Assembly: GCA_021826655.1 (NCBI GenBank)
Contig: JAKAZC010000093.1
Location: 1 to 9,147, forward strand
Origin: Actinomycetes bacterium
Lineage (GTDB): Bacteria; Actinomycetota; Acidimicrobiia; Acidimicrobiales; RAAP-2
Direction: 5' to 3'
Length of the DNA stretch: 9,147 nucleotides
The position numbers and the translations under genes were made by a program. How positions within the stretch are numbered: the stretch's first letter is position 1; every line of letters starts with the position of its first letter. Shown here piece by piece: positions 1 through 5,589 of this stretch. The notes below the pieces were generated by a model, which saw nothing but the letters and a program-made list of their open reading frames with translations, made no database searches and was not told the origin of the DNA.

Positions 1-538
1 GGGCGTCGACGTCCCCGGTGCCCCGGGACCGGACGGCCACCTCGGCCATCGAGCGTTCGTCGGCGATCCCGGCGGCGATGACCGCCCGCGCCTGCAGGGC
101 GGCGAAGGTCAGTGGATCGGCGCCGAGGGGGGCCAGGAAGTAGGGGTCCATCTCCATCGGGTAGATGAGCGACGGGTCGCCGGTCGAGGACCGGCCGGAG
201 CCGGTGACCACGGCGATCTCGATGTCCCCCTCGTGCAGCCGGAGCCACGCCTCGTAGAGGGCCCAGGCGCCGTCCATCTCGACGTGCGAGTCCCGCTTCG
301 GCGGCCAGGCGCCGATCGCGTCCAGGTTCGACACGAAGGAGAAGGCCTGGCCGGTGATGTAGTCGCAGCTCCCGAGGCAGGTGAAGTCGACGTCGGCCCG
401 ACCCAGCCCGAGCGGTGTGATGGCGTCGGTGATCACGTCCATCAGCAGCTGGGTCTCCGACTTGTCGGTCCGGCGGACCATCGGGGTCCGCGCCCAACCG
501 ATGACGGCGATGTCGCCGGTGTCGTGTGCGGTCGCCAT
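1..538 (-). CDS. Thiolase-fold lipid-transfer (Ltp-type) protein, N-terminal part
   Basis: The first 179 residues are in the window; the rest lies beyond the left edge. The N-terminus opens with a thiolase-like beta strand and the motif VIGWARTPM, and a later strand reads IAVVTGSGRSS, as in the sterol carrier protein X/acetyl-CoA acetyltransferase (Ltp) branch of thiolases. At the place where degradative thiolases carry the nucleophilic cysteine (usually N-x-x-C-x-S-G) this protein reads HVEMDGAWAL, with Glu87 by alignment in my head, so it probably does not do ordinary thiolysis. Ltp proteins without that cysteine include retro-aldolases that act with a DUF35 partner on steroid side-chain acyl-CoAs. 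The start codon at 538 overlaps the stop of the upstream DUF35 gene by one base (TGATG), so the two are translationally coupled and probably form a complex. Inference: aldolase or acyl-CoA-binding role in sterol or fatty acyl catabolism; the substrate cannot be read from the sequence. Confidence 0.8.
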   Translation of the reverse strand, partial: MATAHDTGDIAVIGWARTPMVRRTDKSETQLLMDVITDAITPLGLGRADVDFTCLGSCDYITGQAFSFVSNLDAIGAWPPKRDSHVEMDGAWALYEAWLRLHEGDIEIAVVTGSGRSSTGDPSLIYPMEMDPYFLAPLGADPLTFAALQARAVIAAGIADERSMAEVAVRSRGTGDVDA

Positions 539-1524
539 CAGAAGATCCGGTTCACGAGTGCGGGATCGTCGATGTCCGGCTCACCGCTCGGAATCCACCC
601 GAGGAGCGAGCCCCATGTACCTCCCATGCCACCACCGTCCTCGATCTCCTCGGCGGGGGACGCCCACACGGCGGCGACCCGTTGCCCCACCCGAATCTGG
701 TCCGCCGGCAGTTCGATGACCGCCGTATAGGGGATGATCACGTCGGTGCCGTCGAGCAGGACGAAGGCCCGGACGAACGGCTCCGTCTCGGTCTGGCCGG
801 GGTACGGGACGGGCGTGACGATGGCGAAGTTGGTGATGGTTCCCGTATGCGGCAGGTCGACTTCGCACGCTGGACCGAGTTCGACCGAATCGACCGGGCA
901 GTAGCCCTTGCCGCCGGCGTACACCTCGTCGCAGACGGGACAGCGCAGGCCGAGGAGCCTCCGGTCACGGGACGCCTCGGTCGCCCGGTCGGCGGCCTCG
1001 GGGACCGGGTTCCGGTAGGTGATCGAGGCGAGGTAGTCCATGCGGGTCACCGGCTCGACGGCGCCCCCGGTCTCCTCGCCCTCGGTGCTCGGGGTCTCGC
1101 CGGGCACGAAGCAGATGATGTCGTCGATGCGGCCCGCACGGCTCCCCCGCCAGCGGGGTGCCACCCGCATGCCCGCATGCATGTCCCCCGACGTCCCGGC
1201 GTCGACCGCGTGCAGGAGCGGCGTGGATGCACCGTCCAGGCGGAGGAACGCGAAGGCGAACGGATGCTCGAGCGGGTGCTGCTCGGAGGGGACGGGCACC
1301 CAGGTCCACGACTCGACCGTGGCGACCGGTCCCACTTCGACGAATTCGTGGGGCAGCTCCTCGCCCGTCGCCGGATCCCACTCCATCGGAGGCACCAGGA
1401 CTCCGTCGTGGCAGCGGATCCCGAGGATCTTCTGTTCGGTGAGCGCGGTCATGAACGCACCGGTCACCGGCCCGAGCGACCGTTTGTAGGGGAACGTGAT
1501 CGTGCTCTCGACGAAGCGGGTCAT
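538..1524 (-). CDS. Tandem DUF35 OB-fold / zinc-ribbon protein (thiolase partner)
   Basis: The protein has 328 residues and appears to hold two DUF35 units. The first (about 20-145) has a degenerate ribbon (only Cys38) followed by an OB-fold with the stretch GPVATVESWTWVPVP. The second (about 175-295) has a ribbon with Cys195, Cys198 and Cys209, then an OB-fold (GTITNFAIVTPVPYP). The fourth ribbon ligand expected in CPxC is Asp212 (CPVD), so zinc binding may be weakened or use Cys220. DUF35 proteins bind Ltp/thiolase-fold enzymes and acyl-CoA; the tandem layout and the overlapping Ltp gene resemble the mycobacterial Rv3521-Rv3522 (ltp4) pair, recalled from memory. I chose the ATG at 1524 because GAGAGG lies about 6 bases upstream and the family homology begins there; the frame stays open to 1767, but that extension looks like non-coding arginine/proline-rich sequence. 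Confidence 0.85.
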   Translation of the reverse strand: MTRFVESTITFPYKRSLGPVTGAFMTALTEQKILGIRCHDGVLVPPMEWDPATGEELPHEFVEVGPVATVESWTWVPVPSEQHPLEHPFAFAFLRLDGASTPLLHAVDAGTSGDMHAGMRVAPRWRGSRAGRIDDIICFVPGETPSTEGEETGGAVEPVTRMDYLASITYRNPVPEAADRATEASRDRRLLGLRCPVCDEVYAGGKGYCPVDSVELGPACEVDLPHTGTITNFAIVTPVPYPGQTETEPFVRAFVLLDGTDVIIPYTAVIELPADQIRVGQRVAAVWASPAEEIEDGGGMGGTWGSLLGWIPSGEPDIDDPALVNRIF

Positions 1525-1561
1525 CTGGGCCTCTCGGTCCTCATCGGTGGATCCAGTCGAA

Positions 1562-1581
1562 CCCGCGCACGATAGCGCGGG
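1562..1581. promoter_or_regulatory. Inverted repeat upstream of the DUF35 gene
   Basis: Perfect 7-bp arms CCCGCGC and GCGCGGG are separated by ACGATA. The repeat sits 38 bases upstream of the DUF35 start codon, so it could be an operator or a small 5'-leader hairpin. It does not match the KstR or KstR2 operators I know from sterol regulons. Function is inferred from position only. Confidence 0.3.
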
Positions 1582-1657
1582 CACGGTCCGACCGCCGCCC
1601 GCACCCCGGTGTCGGCCGACCGCAGCGTCCCGATCGCTCCAGCTTCCCCGTGGTGGG

Positions 1658-2037
1658 CAGCAGCGGCAGCGTGGGAGCGGTGCGGTCGGACGCCCGGAGC
1701 TGCGGCCTCTCGTCGACGGCGAAGAGGGCGGCCGCCTCGGGTGGGTCCACGACGTGCCGGAACGCACCGCGGAATCCCTCGAACGGTGACAGCGGGTCCT
1801 CGTTGCGACGGCCGAACAGGATCAGGTTGCCGTCGGACGCACCTGCCCGGGCCACCTCGGCCGCCGACCTCGTCTTGCCGATGCCGGGCTCACCGGTGAT
1901 CACGAGGCATGTCAGGTGTCCCTGGCGGGCCCGGTGGCGCACCCGGTCGCACCGGGCGCAGGCGTGTCGCCCCAGGTGTCCTCGGCGAGGCGGCCGAGGG
2001 AGACGGCGTCGTCGCGCCCGACGAGCGGTCGGACGCG
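1658..2037 (-). pseudogene. Remnant of an AAA/STAND-type regulatory ATPase
   Basis: Reading leftwards on the minus strand, 2028 to about 1930 encodes RPLVGRDDAVSLGRLAEDTW, the segment that opens the ATPase module of LuxR/BTAD/adenylate-cyclase-associated regulators. The reading frame then shifts, and 1924-1747 encodes LVITGEPGIGKTRSAAEVAR (Walker A GEPGIGKT at 1894-1871) followed by ILFGRRNEDPLSPFEGFR, which matches the same module. After 1747 similarity decays; LFAVDE...TAPTLPLL may be a damaged Walker B region brought close by a deletion. No effector domain, no helix-turn-helix and no plausible start codon remain. It is therefore a frameshifted and truncated fragment, not a working gene. 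Identity of the module is fairly safe; which kind of regulator it came from cannot be said. Confidence 0.7.
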
Positions 2038-2069
2038 GAAAGGGCACTCCGAGGAGTGCCCTTTCCGCG
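2034..2069. terminator. Strong 17-bp perfect hairpin
   Basis: The arms CGCGGAAAGGGCACTCC (2034-2050) and GGAGTGCCCTTTCCGCG (2053-2069) are perfectly complementary across the two bases GA. There is no T-run on either strand, but G+C-rich actinobacterial terminators often lack one. It lies about 320 bases downstream of the esterase gene in that gene's direction of transcription, and exactly where the ATPase remnant begins. It could be a bidirectional terminator, or a mobile palindromic repeat whose insertion or excision marks the end of the remnant. Confidence 0.5.
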
Positions 2070-2087
2070 CAGGCCAGGTGGCGGAAC

Positions 2088-2106
2088 CTGTGCCTGTCAG
2101 GCACAG
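2088..2106. repeat. Second hairpin: 8-bp palindromic element
   Basis: CTGTGCCT (2088-2095) and AGGCACAG (2099-2106) pair perfectly around GTC. It lies 18 bases from the larger hairpin, so the two form a double stem-loop. The arrangement looks like a REP-type or terminator pair; copy number in the genome would decide which. Confidence 0.4.
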
Positions 2107-2391
2107 CCGAATGGCGGGATCCAGCTCCACCTCCATCAGAAGAACACGACCCTCGTCGGAATTCAAGCGGGGGCGTCGGTGCCTCCGCCGGGGGGACCGC
2201 AGGGAAGTGGCACGGTCACGCAGACGCAGGGCCTCACCCGGCCCGCGCACGCCGGCGTCGTGCCGACCCATCGCCCGGTTGGACTGCGTCGAGTGCTCCT
2301 GTGACCTCCTCTACCCGTCTGTCTCGGTCTCGGTCACGAGACGGAGCGGGCCGTGGATCGAGCCCGAGTCGCTCCTCGACGGTCGCCGTGG
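2107..2391. other. Intergenic stretch with no recognisable gene
   Basis: I read this stretch on both strands. The open frames are arginine- and proline-rich and show no known motif, so I call no gene. The only structure I see is a small stem GTCTCG (2327-2332)/CGAGAC (2337-2342) with the 4-base loop GTCA. It lies about 50 bases beyond the esterase stop codon and could be a weak terminator. Confidence 0.5.
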
Positions 2392-3879
2392 CTACGAAGG
2401 GAAGGCGACCTGCCCGGCCTGGTCGAGCAGTGCGGCGCGATCGGTGGGCAGGATGAACCCGGAGGCAATGGCCCGATCGAGGTCGGCGGTGTACGCAGCG
2501 AGGTAGCCGCTCTTCGAGCCGTAGAGGGTGACCAGGGTCTGCGGGCTGAACGGCAGGCTCGAACCGAAGAGGCCGCAGATCAGACTGCTGTTCTTCGGTG
2601 CCGCGCCGCTCAACGTCGAGACCGGGACGTCCACGGCCGGCGTGCGCACGCCACCCACCACGTTCCCGTGGGCATCGAGCTTCAGCCGTACGGGCCGGGT
2701 CGCGGTCAGCGAGAACGGTTTGGGCGACGGCGGCGCGCTGCCCGTGTCGACCCAGCGCAGGAAGGCGAGCGCGGCGGCCTGGGCGACCTCGTGCTGGGGA
2801 CCGTCGTTGACCGGCGTGGTGCAGCCGAGGAGGGAGGCGGCCGGTCCCAGCTCGTAGGCGTCGGCGTGTGACGTGCCGGCCACCTCCCACGTGCGGATGC
2901 GGGCGGTGTCGGGCTGGCGTGCTGCCGCGTACCGCAGCTGGATGAGGTCGGTCTGGGTCTCGAACATGAAGACGGGGACCTGGAGATCCGTGCGGATGCG
3001 CACTGGCTCCCCGTTGATGGCCGACGTCACGTTCCGGTTGTCGAGTGGGACCGCCCCACCGCCACGGCTGTGGATGAAGATGCCCTGGTAGGCATGGTCG
3101 ACGGGCTGGATGGCATCCGCGTAGGTGGTCAGATAGAAGGCCGACTGGGACTCGCCGACGGCGACCACGTGTGTGGGTCGTAGGCCCCCGAGCACCGACG
3201 GTGCCGGGACCCGCAATGCCCGGCCGATCTGGGCGAAGATGTCGAGGGCGTAGCGGTCACCCGGGTGGTGCAGGCTCGCGTACCGGGCCGGCTGTAGACC
3301 CCGCAATCCGGGGCTCGATCCCGAAGTGCTCGACCCGAGCAGCGGTGGTCCACCGTTGACGCCCAACGCCTGAGCGGAGACCGCCACGTAGGCGGCACCG
3401 GCATCCATGAGGGCCGGGTTGAGATAGTCCCAGTCCGGCGCGGACTCGCCGGCGGACACGTTCATCCACTCCACGACGACGTTGCCGTCGAACGTGGCCG
3501 GGTCGCTCGGTCGACGAACCAGGATCCGCGTCGTATATGGCGCCGACGTGGTGACGGCGAACCCCCACCGTCCGTCCGGAGGCGTGGACGTGCCGGTGAA
3601 CGCATACGCGGTACCCGAGGCGAAGTACTCCTGCTCGACATACCCGTGGGCCGCGAGGTCGGACGGATTGGCGGACAGCGGCTCGACGACCTTCCCGACG
3701 GGTGGTGGATCGCTGAAGGTCGCCGGGGTCTGCCACGCAGCGAGCCGGGCGGGCGACTGCCCGCCGGTGGATGAGTCCGTGGCACCGGAGGCCCCGCTCC
3801 CGCACGCAGCCAGGATTCCGGCCGCCACCACGAGTGTGACACCTGTCCGCCTGGCGCTCTCCCTCGTGCGGAGCTCCAT
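2392..3879 (-). CDS. Secreted lipoprotein alpha/beta hydrolase (Abhydrolase_10-type esterase)
   Basis: The protein has 495 residues from the ATG at 3879. Its N-terminus is a lipoprotein signal: MELRTRESARR, a hydrophobic stretch, then the lipobox LAAC with Cys26, so it should be lipid-anchored outside the cytoplasmic membrane. The nucleophile elbow reads GESQS with Ser244; the catalytic His is probably His338 (GTSHAD), and an acid is available at Glu307 or Asp311 (ETQTD). The conserved block VVVEWMNVSAG and overall length fit the 'alpha/beta hydrolase domain' family of about 450-500 residues (Pfam Abhydrolase_10 as I recall it). It likely hydrolyses an ester; the substrate is unknown. An in-frame ATG at 3939 would add 20 residues before an already complete signal peptide, so I prefer 3879, although the GGAGG before it is about 13 bases away. 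It is monocistronic, with the nearest strong hairpin at 2034-2069. Confidence 0.85.
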   Translation of the reverse strand: MELRTRESARRTGVTLVVAAGILAACGSGASGATDSSTGGQSPARLAAWQTPATFSDPPPVGKVVEPLSANPSDLAAHGYVEQEYFASGTAYAFTGTSTPPDGRWGFAVTTSAPYTTRILVRRPSDPATFDGNVVVEWMNVSAGESAPDWDYLNPALMDAGAAYVAVSAQALGVNGGPPLLGSSTSGSSPGLRGLQPARYASLHHPGDRYALDIFAQIGRALRVPAPSVLGGLRPTHVVAVGESQSAFYLTTYADAIQPVDHAYQGIFIHSRGGGAVPLDNRNVTSAINGEPVRIRTDLQVPVFMFETQTDLIQLRYAAARQPDTARIRTWEVAGTSHADAYELGPAASLLGCTTPVNDGPQHEVAQAAALAFLRWVDTGSAPPSPKPFSLTATRPVRLKLDAHGNVVGGVRTPAVDVPVSTLSGAAPKNSSLICGLFGSSLPFSPQTLVTLYGSKSGYLAAYTADLDRAIASGFILPTDRAALLDQAGQVAFPS

Positions 3880-3945
3880 GATCGCGTACCGTCCTCCCCG
3901 TGGCGTGCTGCCGGCCAGTGCGTCCTGGTTCGATTCCACTGGCAG

Positions 3946-3957
3946 GGTAGCGCTACC
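3946..3957. promoter_or_regulatory. 12-bp palindrome upstream of the esterase
   Basis: GGTAGCGCTACC is a perfect palindrome 67 bases upstream of the esterase start. On the minus strand it overlaps TACCCT, which fits the loose actinobacterial -10 pattern TANNNT, but I see no good -35. It could be an operator for a dimeric repressor acting on the esterase gene. Confidence 0.35.
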
Positions 3958-3965
3958 TGCGGGCC

Positions 3966-4010
3966 GGATCGTCTCCGGGTGGATCGTCTCCGGCCGGATC
4001 GTCTCCGGGT
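3966..4010. repeat. 15-bp tandem repeat, three copies
   Basis: The units are GGATCGTCTCCGGGT (3966-3980), GGATCGTCTCCGGCC (3981-3995) and GGATCGTCTCCGGGT (3996-4010); copies 1 and 3 are identical. They lie 87-131 bases upstream of the esterase start. The unit length is a multiple of three, so this could be a relic of coding repeats (minus-strand reading GDDP), or binding sites spaced about one and a half helical turns apart. Confidence 0.7.
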
Positions 4011-4271
4011 GGGACGAACGTGCGACGCACGGTGGTGCCGTCCGGCGGCCGGGCGAATTCGACCGAACCCGTCCCGTGGTGAACCGTAGGCGTGGCGCGC
4101 GGCCCTGCGTCCGTCACCAGCACCTGCCGACCTCACCGGTGGAGGAGGACGGTGTCCGGATCGTCGTCAGTCGCACCAGCGTGCTCGGGGAGAACCACCG
4201 CTCCCTGTGTCCGGCGATTGCGCGTGACCGGCCGCTGCGCCTGGTCGGATCACGGACAACTACTGCTCGCG
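4011..4271. other. Intergenic stretch without a convincing gene
   Basis: Both strands were read. A minus-strand frame ending beside the 15-bp repeats gives GRQVLVTDAG and VEFARPPDGTTVRR, which faintly recall the C-terminus of a small ATP-binding regulator, but a stop codon cuts it upstream and there is no start with a ribosome site. I take it as non-coding or a very old remnant. Confidence 0.4.
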
Positions 4272-4317
4272 TTCCTACTCACCGTGTACGGGAGCGGGGG
4301 CACGGGCAGAGTAGGAA
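4272..4317 (+). promoter_or_regulatory. 9-bp inverted repeat before the PadR gene
   Basis: TTCCTACTC (4272-4280) and GAGTAGGAA (4309-4317) are exact reverse complements separated by 28 bases. The right arm overlaps the purine-rich AGGAAGG that would be the nearest ribosome-binding sequence for the PadR gene. The site could be an autoregulatory operator, or a leader stem that hides the ribosome site. Confidence 0.45.
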
Positions 4318-4337
4318 GGACGATCGGGCTCCGTCTG

Positions 4338-4640
4338 GTGGACGACCCACCGCTACCGATCCTCACCAGTCTCGCCGAAGGACCGAAGCACGGCCACGCG
4401 TCGTCCCGGGACATCGAGCAGTTCGCCGGAGTCCGACTCGGTCCCGGCGCACGGTACGGCGCCATCGCTCGGCTGGAGGAGCGAGGTCTGATCGAGGCGC
4501 TTCCCGAGGTCGATCGTCGCCGTCCCTACCGGGTGGCCGCCGCCGGGTCCGCCGAGCTCAGCCAGGCCACGCGCGAGATGCGCCGGGTCGTGGACGCCGG
4601 CACGCATCGACTGGGGCTCCTAAACGGACGACCGGCGTGA
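4338..4640 (+). CDS. PadR-family transcriptional regulator
   Basis: The 100-residue protein is almost all winged helix: LPILTSLAEGPKHGHASSRDI (about residues 6-26), then GVRLGPGARYGAIARLEERG carrying the recognition helix (about 31-50), then the wing EVDRRRPYRVAAAG (57-70) and a C-terminal dimerisation helix. This is the PadR signature. The GTG at 4338 gives the normal N-terminus and a usual family length; the frame is open upstream to an ATG at 4092, but that part is unlike any PadR. The AGGAAGG at 4314-4320 is 17 bases before the GTG, so the start is not certain. The stop overlaps the start of a membrane-protein remnant by four bases (GTGA), the usual arrangement for this PadR subfamily. 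Since the partner is broken, the regulator may have lost its main target. Confidence 0.85.
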   Translation: MDDPPLPILTSLAEGPKHGHASSRDIEQFAGVRLGPGARYGAIARLEERGLIEALPEVDRRRPYRVAAAGSAELSQATREMRRVVDAGTHRLGLLNGRPA

Positions 4641-4856
4641 CGTCCGAGGACGCCGATCGATCCGACGACCTGAAGTGGCATCCCCGTTCGTGGCGCGTCA
4701 CTTCTCGTCCTCCTCGCGTGGGGGGTCTTCGTCGTCGCCGGTCCCGCGTTCACCAAGTACACCGAGCACTGGCCTCTCGCCATGCCCCGTCAGGACTACT
4801 GGCTACCGCCAGCTGCCATGTTCGTGTTTCGGGCGGCGGCAGCCATTGGCGGGATC
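4637..4856 (+). pseudogene. Broken PadR-partner membrane protein
   Basis: A GTG at 4637 overlaps the PadR stop and opens with LKWHPRSWR at residues 12-20, which matches the (Y/H)PR-WR start of the membrane proteins normally co-transcribed with this PadR type. Just after that, at about 4695, similarity moves to the +1 frame: ASLLVLLAWGVFVVAGPAF, then KYTEHWPLAMP and AAMFVFRAAAAIGG, a membrane segment typical of the same family. The usual segment between these two parts is missing, and the protein stops resembling anything after about 4850. So the gene has an internal deletion with a frame change and a lost C-terminal part. Family assignment is from memory of PadR neighbours. Confidence 0.6.
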
Positions 4857-4991
4857 TCGCCGAAGGATGCCGCGCTGACCGGTATCGACGCCCGCACTCA
4901 CGACCTCGGTCCCGAGTGCACCGTGCATGGCGGGACCGATCAGGCCGAGATTGCCGTGCTTGGTCGCCAGGACGGCCGTCCGACCCGAATA
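4851..4991 (-). pseudogene. Fragment resembling the N-terminus of DUF6671 proteins
   Basis: The minus strand encodes YSGRTAVLATKHGNLGLIGP, then GALGTEVVSAGVDTGQRGILRRDP. This recalls the N-terminal block of DUF6671 proteins (R-x-A-x-L-x-T-K-H-G...APAL...G-x-(D/N)-T-D-x-x-G-T-F), with the last part mutated (DTGQRGIL for DTDxxGTF). The similarity ends where the membrane-protein remnant on the opposite strand ends, and only the first ~45 residues of the family remain. The frame is open from an ATG at 5105, but that part overlaps the winged-helix gene and the 11-bp repeats. I judge it a dead fragment; the family call is moderate. Confidence 0.45.
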
Positions 4992-5006
4992 GCCGACGGC
5001 GGACCC

Positions 5007-5058
5007 GATCGTCCGAGGATCGTCCGAGGATCGACGGAGGATCGACGGAGGATCGTCC
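5007..5058. repeat. 11-bp GATC-rich tandem repeat, about 4.7 copies
   Basis: The units are GATCGTCCGAG (5007-5017 and 5018-5028), GATCGACGGAG (5029-5039 and 5040-5050) and a partial GATCGTCC (5051-5058). The two versions alternate in pairs, which suggests stepwise slippage. It lies just downstream of the winged-helix stop codon. The core GGATCGTC is shared with the 15-bp repeats at 3966-4010. Confidence 0.8.
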
Positions 5059-5073
5059 ACCAATGGTGCCACG

Positions 5074-5412
5074 TCATCGCCCACGGGTGGAAGCAGCTCG
5101 GACACGGTCGGGCTCGGGCGTGGCCAGTGCCAGGAGTTCGTCGATCCGGTGTGACTGTTCCAACGGGTGGCGGAGCTTCCGTTCCATGACGATGCGGTAG
5201 TGATTGCGTCGCCCGACGCGTGTGCGCTCGACGTACCCCTCGGAGACGAGGTCGGCGACGATCGCCTGGGTCGCCCGCTCGGTGATACCTACCCTGGCGG
5301 CGATGTCACGACCGCGGATCTCTGGATCGGTGGCGATGCACACCAGGACGTGACCGTGATTGGTGAGGAACGTCCAACCCGGTTTGGCGGGCGGAATGTC
5401 AGGGTCCCCCAT
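5074..5412 (-). CDS. Winged-helix (MarR-like) transcriptional regulator divergent from dabBA
   Basis: The 112-residue protein starts GWTFLTNHGHVLVCIATDP (about 12-30), then a helix-turn-helix RGRDIAARVGITERATQAIV (33-52), a third helix, and a basic wing GYVERTRVGRRNHYRI (59-74); the tail has RHPLEQSHRIDELL. This compact architecture is common in actinobacterial MarR/ArsR-like proteins and has no visible ligand or metal site. The ATG at 5412 gives the normal start for the family, but no good ribosome site precedes it (only GTAGGG touching the ATG). It faces away from dabB across a 173-bp A+T-rich gap that holds repeated ACTTCGTGA elements, so it may regulate dabBA and itself. That role is inference from position. 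Confidence 0.85.
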   Translation of the reverse strand: MGDPDIPPAKPGWTFLTNHGHVLVCIATDPEIRGRDIAARVGITERATQAIVADLVSEGYVERTRVGRRNHYRIVMERKLRHPLEQSHRIDELLALATPEPDRVRAASTRGR

Positions 5413-5462
5413 CCCTACAACCGTACTCCACTTCGTGAAGCACAGCGCACGTCTTCAAAATA

Positions 5463-5491
5463 ATCATACGAAGAAGACTTGTGGGTTTAAA
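5463..5491 (-). promoter_or_regulatory. Candidate promoter of the winged-helix gene
   Basis: On the minus strand a -10 TATGAT (5468-5463) lies 17 bases after TTTAAA (5491-5486). The -10 is close to consensus, the -35 is weak. Transcription would start near 5456, leaving a leader of about 44 bases. Confidence 0.45.
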
Positions 5492-5507
5492 AATCATGGG
5501 ATATAAC
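5479..5507 (+). promoter_or_regulatory. Candidate sigma-70 promoter of dabBA
   Basis: TTGTGG (5479-5484), a 17-base spacer, then TATAAC (5502-5507) make a good vegetative promoter. Transcription would start near 5514, about 70 bases before dabB. Its spacer overlaps the -35 of the divergent promoter, so one bound regulator or polymerase could affect both directions. Confidence 0.55.
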
Positions 5508-5544
5508 TCACGAAGTTAAAATCGTAAAAAGTGAGGAGCGTGGC

Positions 5545-5589
5545 GTGGTGATCAGGCGCGCGCAAGGATCCGAGGGGCACACGGGATGA
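5545..5589 (+). CDS. Possible 14-codon leader peptide before dabB
   Basis: A GTG at 5545 is preceded by GAGGAG (5533-5538) at a 6-base spacing, a better ribosome site than many real genes have. The frame encodes MVIRRAQGSEGHTG and stops at TGA 5587-5589, which overlaps the dabB ATG (ATGA). It would couple dabB translation to a leader. No run of regulatory codons is visible, and dabB has its own GAGGGG, so this may be chance. Confidence 0.3.
   Translation: MVIRRAQGSEGHTG

Larger units (their letters stand above)
5430..5516. promoter_or_regulatory. Paired operator-like elements ACTTCGTGA / TCACGAAGT
   Basis: ACTTCGTGA at 5430-5438 recurs as its exact reverse complement TCACGAAGT at 5508-5516, one in the leader of each divergent gene. 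A partial copy (TACGAAGA, 5467-5474) lies between. The right copy is inside AACT-CACGA-AGTT (5505-5517), which overlaps the end of the dabB -10 and the likely start site. GTCTTC (5451-5456) and GAAGAC (5473-5478) form a further inverted pair. A dimeric winged-helix protein binding here would block both promoters. The binding is inferred. Confidence 0.45.

Noticed and set aside
526..1575. A 349-residue plus-strand frame
   Set aside because: It lies antisense to the DUF35 gene, whose domains and coupled neighbour are convincing.
1562..1581. KstR/KstR2 operator in front of the lipid genes
   Set aside because: The repeat CCCGCGC-N6-GCGCGGG does not resemble either known operator pattern.
2034..2106. 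Insertion-sequence ends
   Set aside because: No transposase fragment or target-site duplication is visible near the hairpins.
3966..5058. CRISPR-like repeats
   Set aside because: The 15-bp and 11-bp units are directly adjacent with no spacers and no cas genes nearby, so they are simple tandem repeats.
3482..5200. A 572-residue open frame on the plus strand
   Set aside because: It crosses the esterase 5' end, the PadR gene and two remnants, is very rich in Arg and Pro, and has no recognisable domain. It is a G+C-bias artefact.
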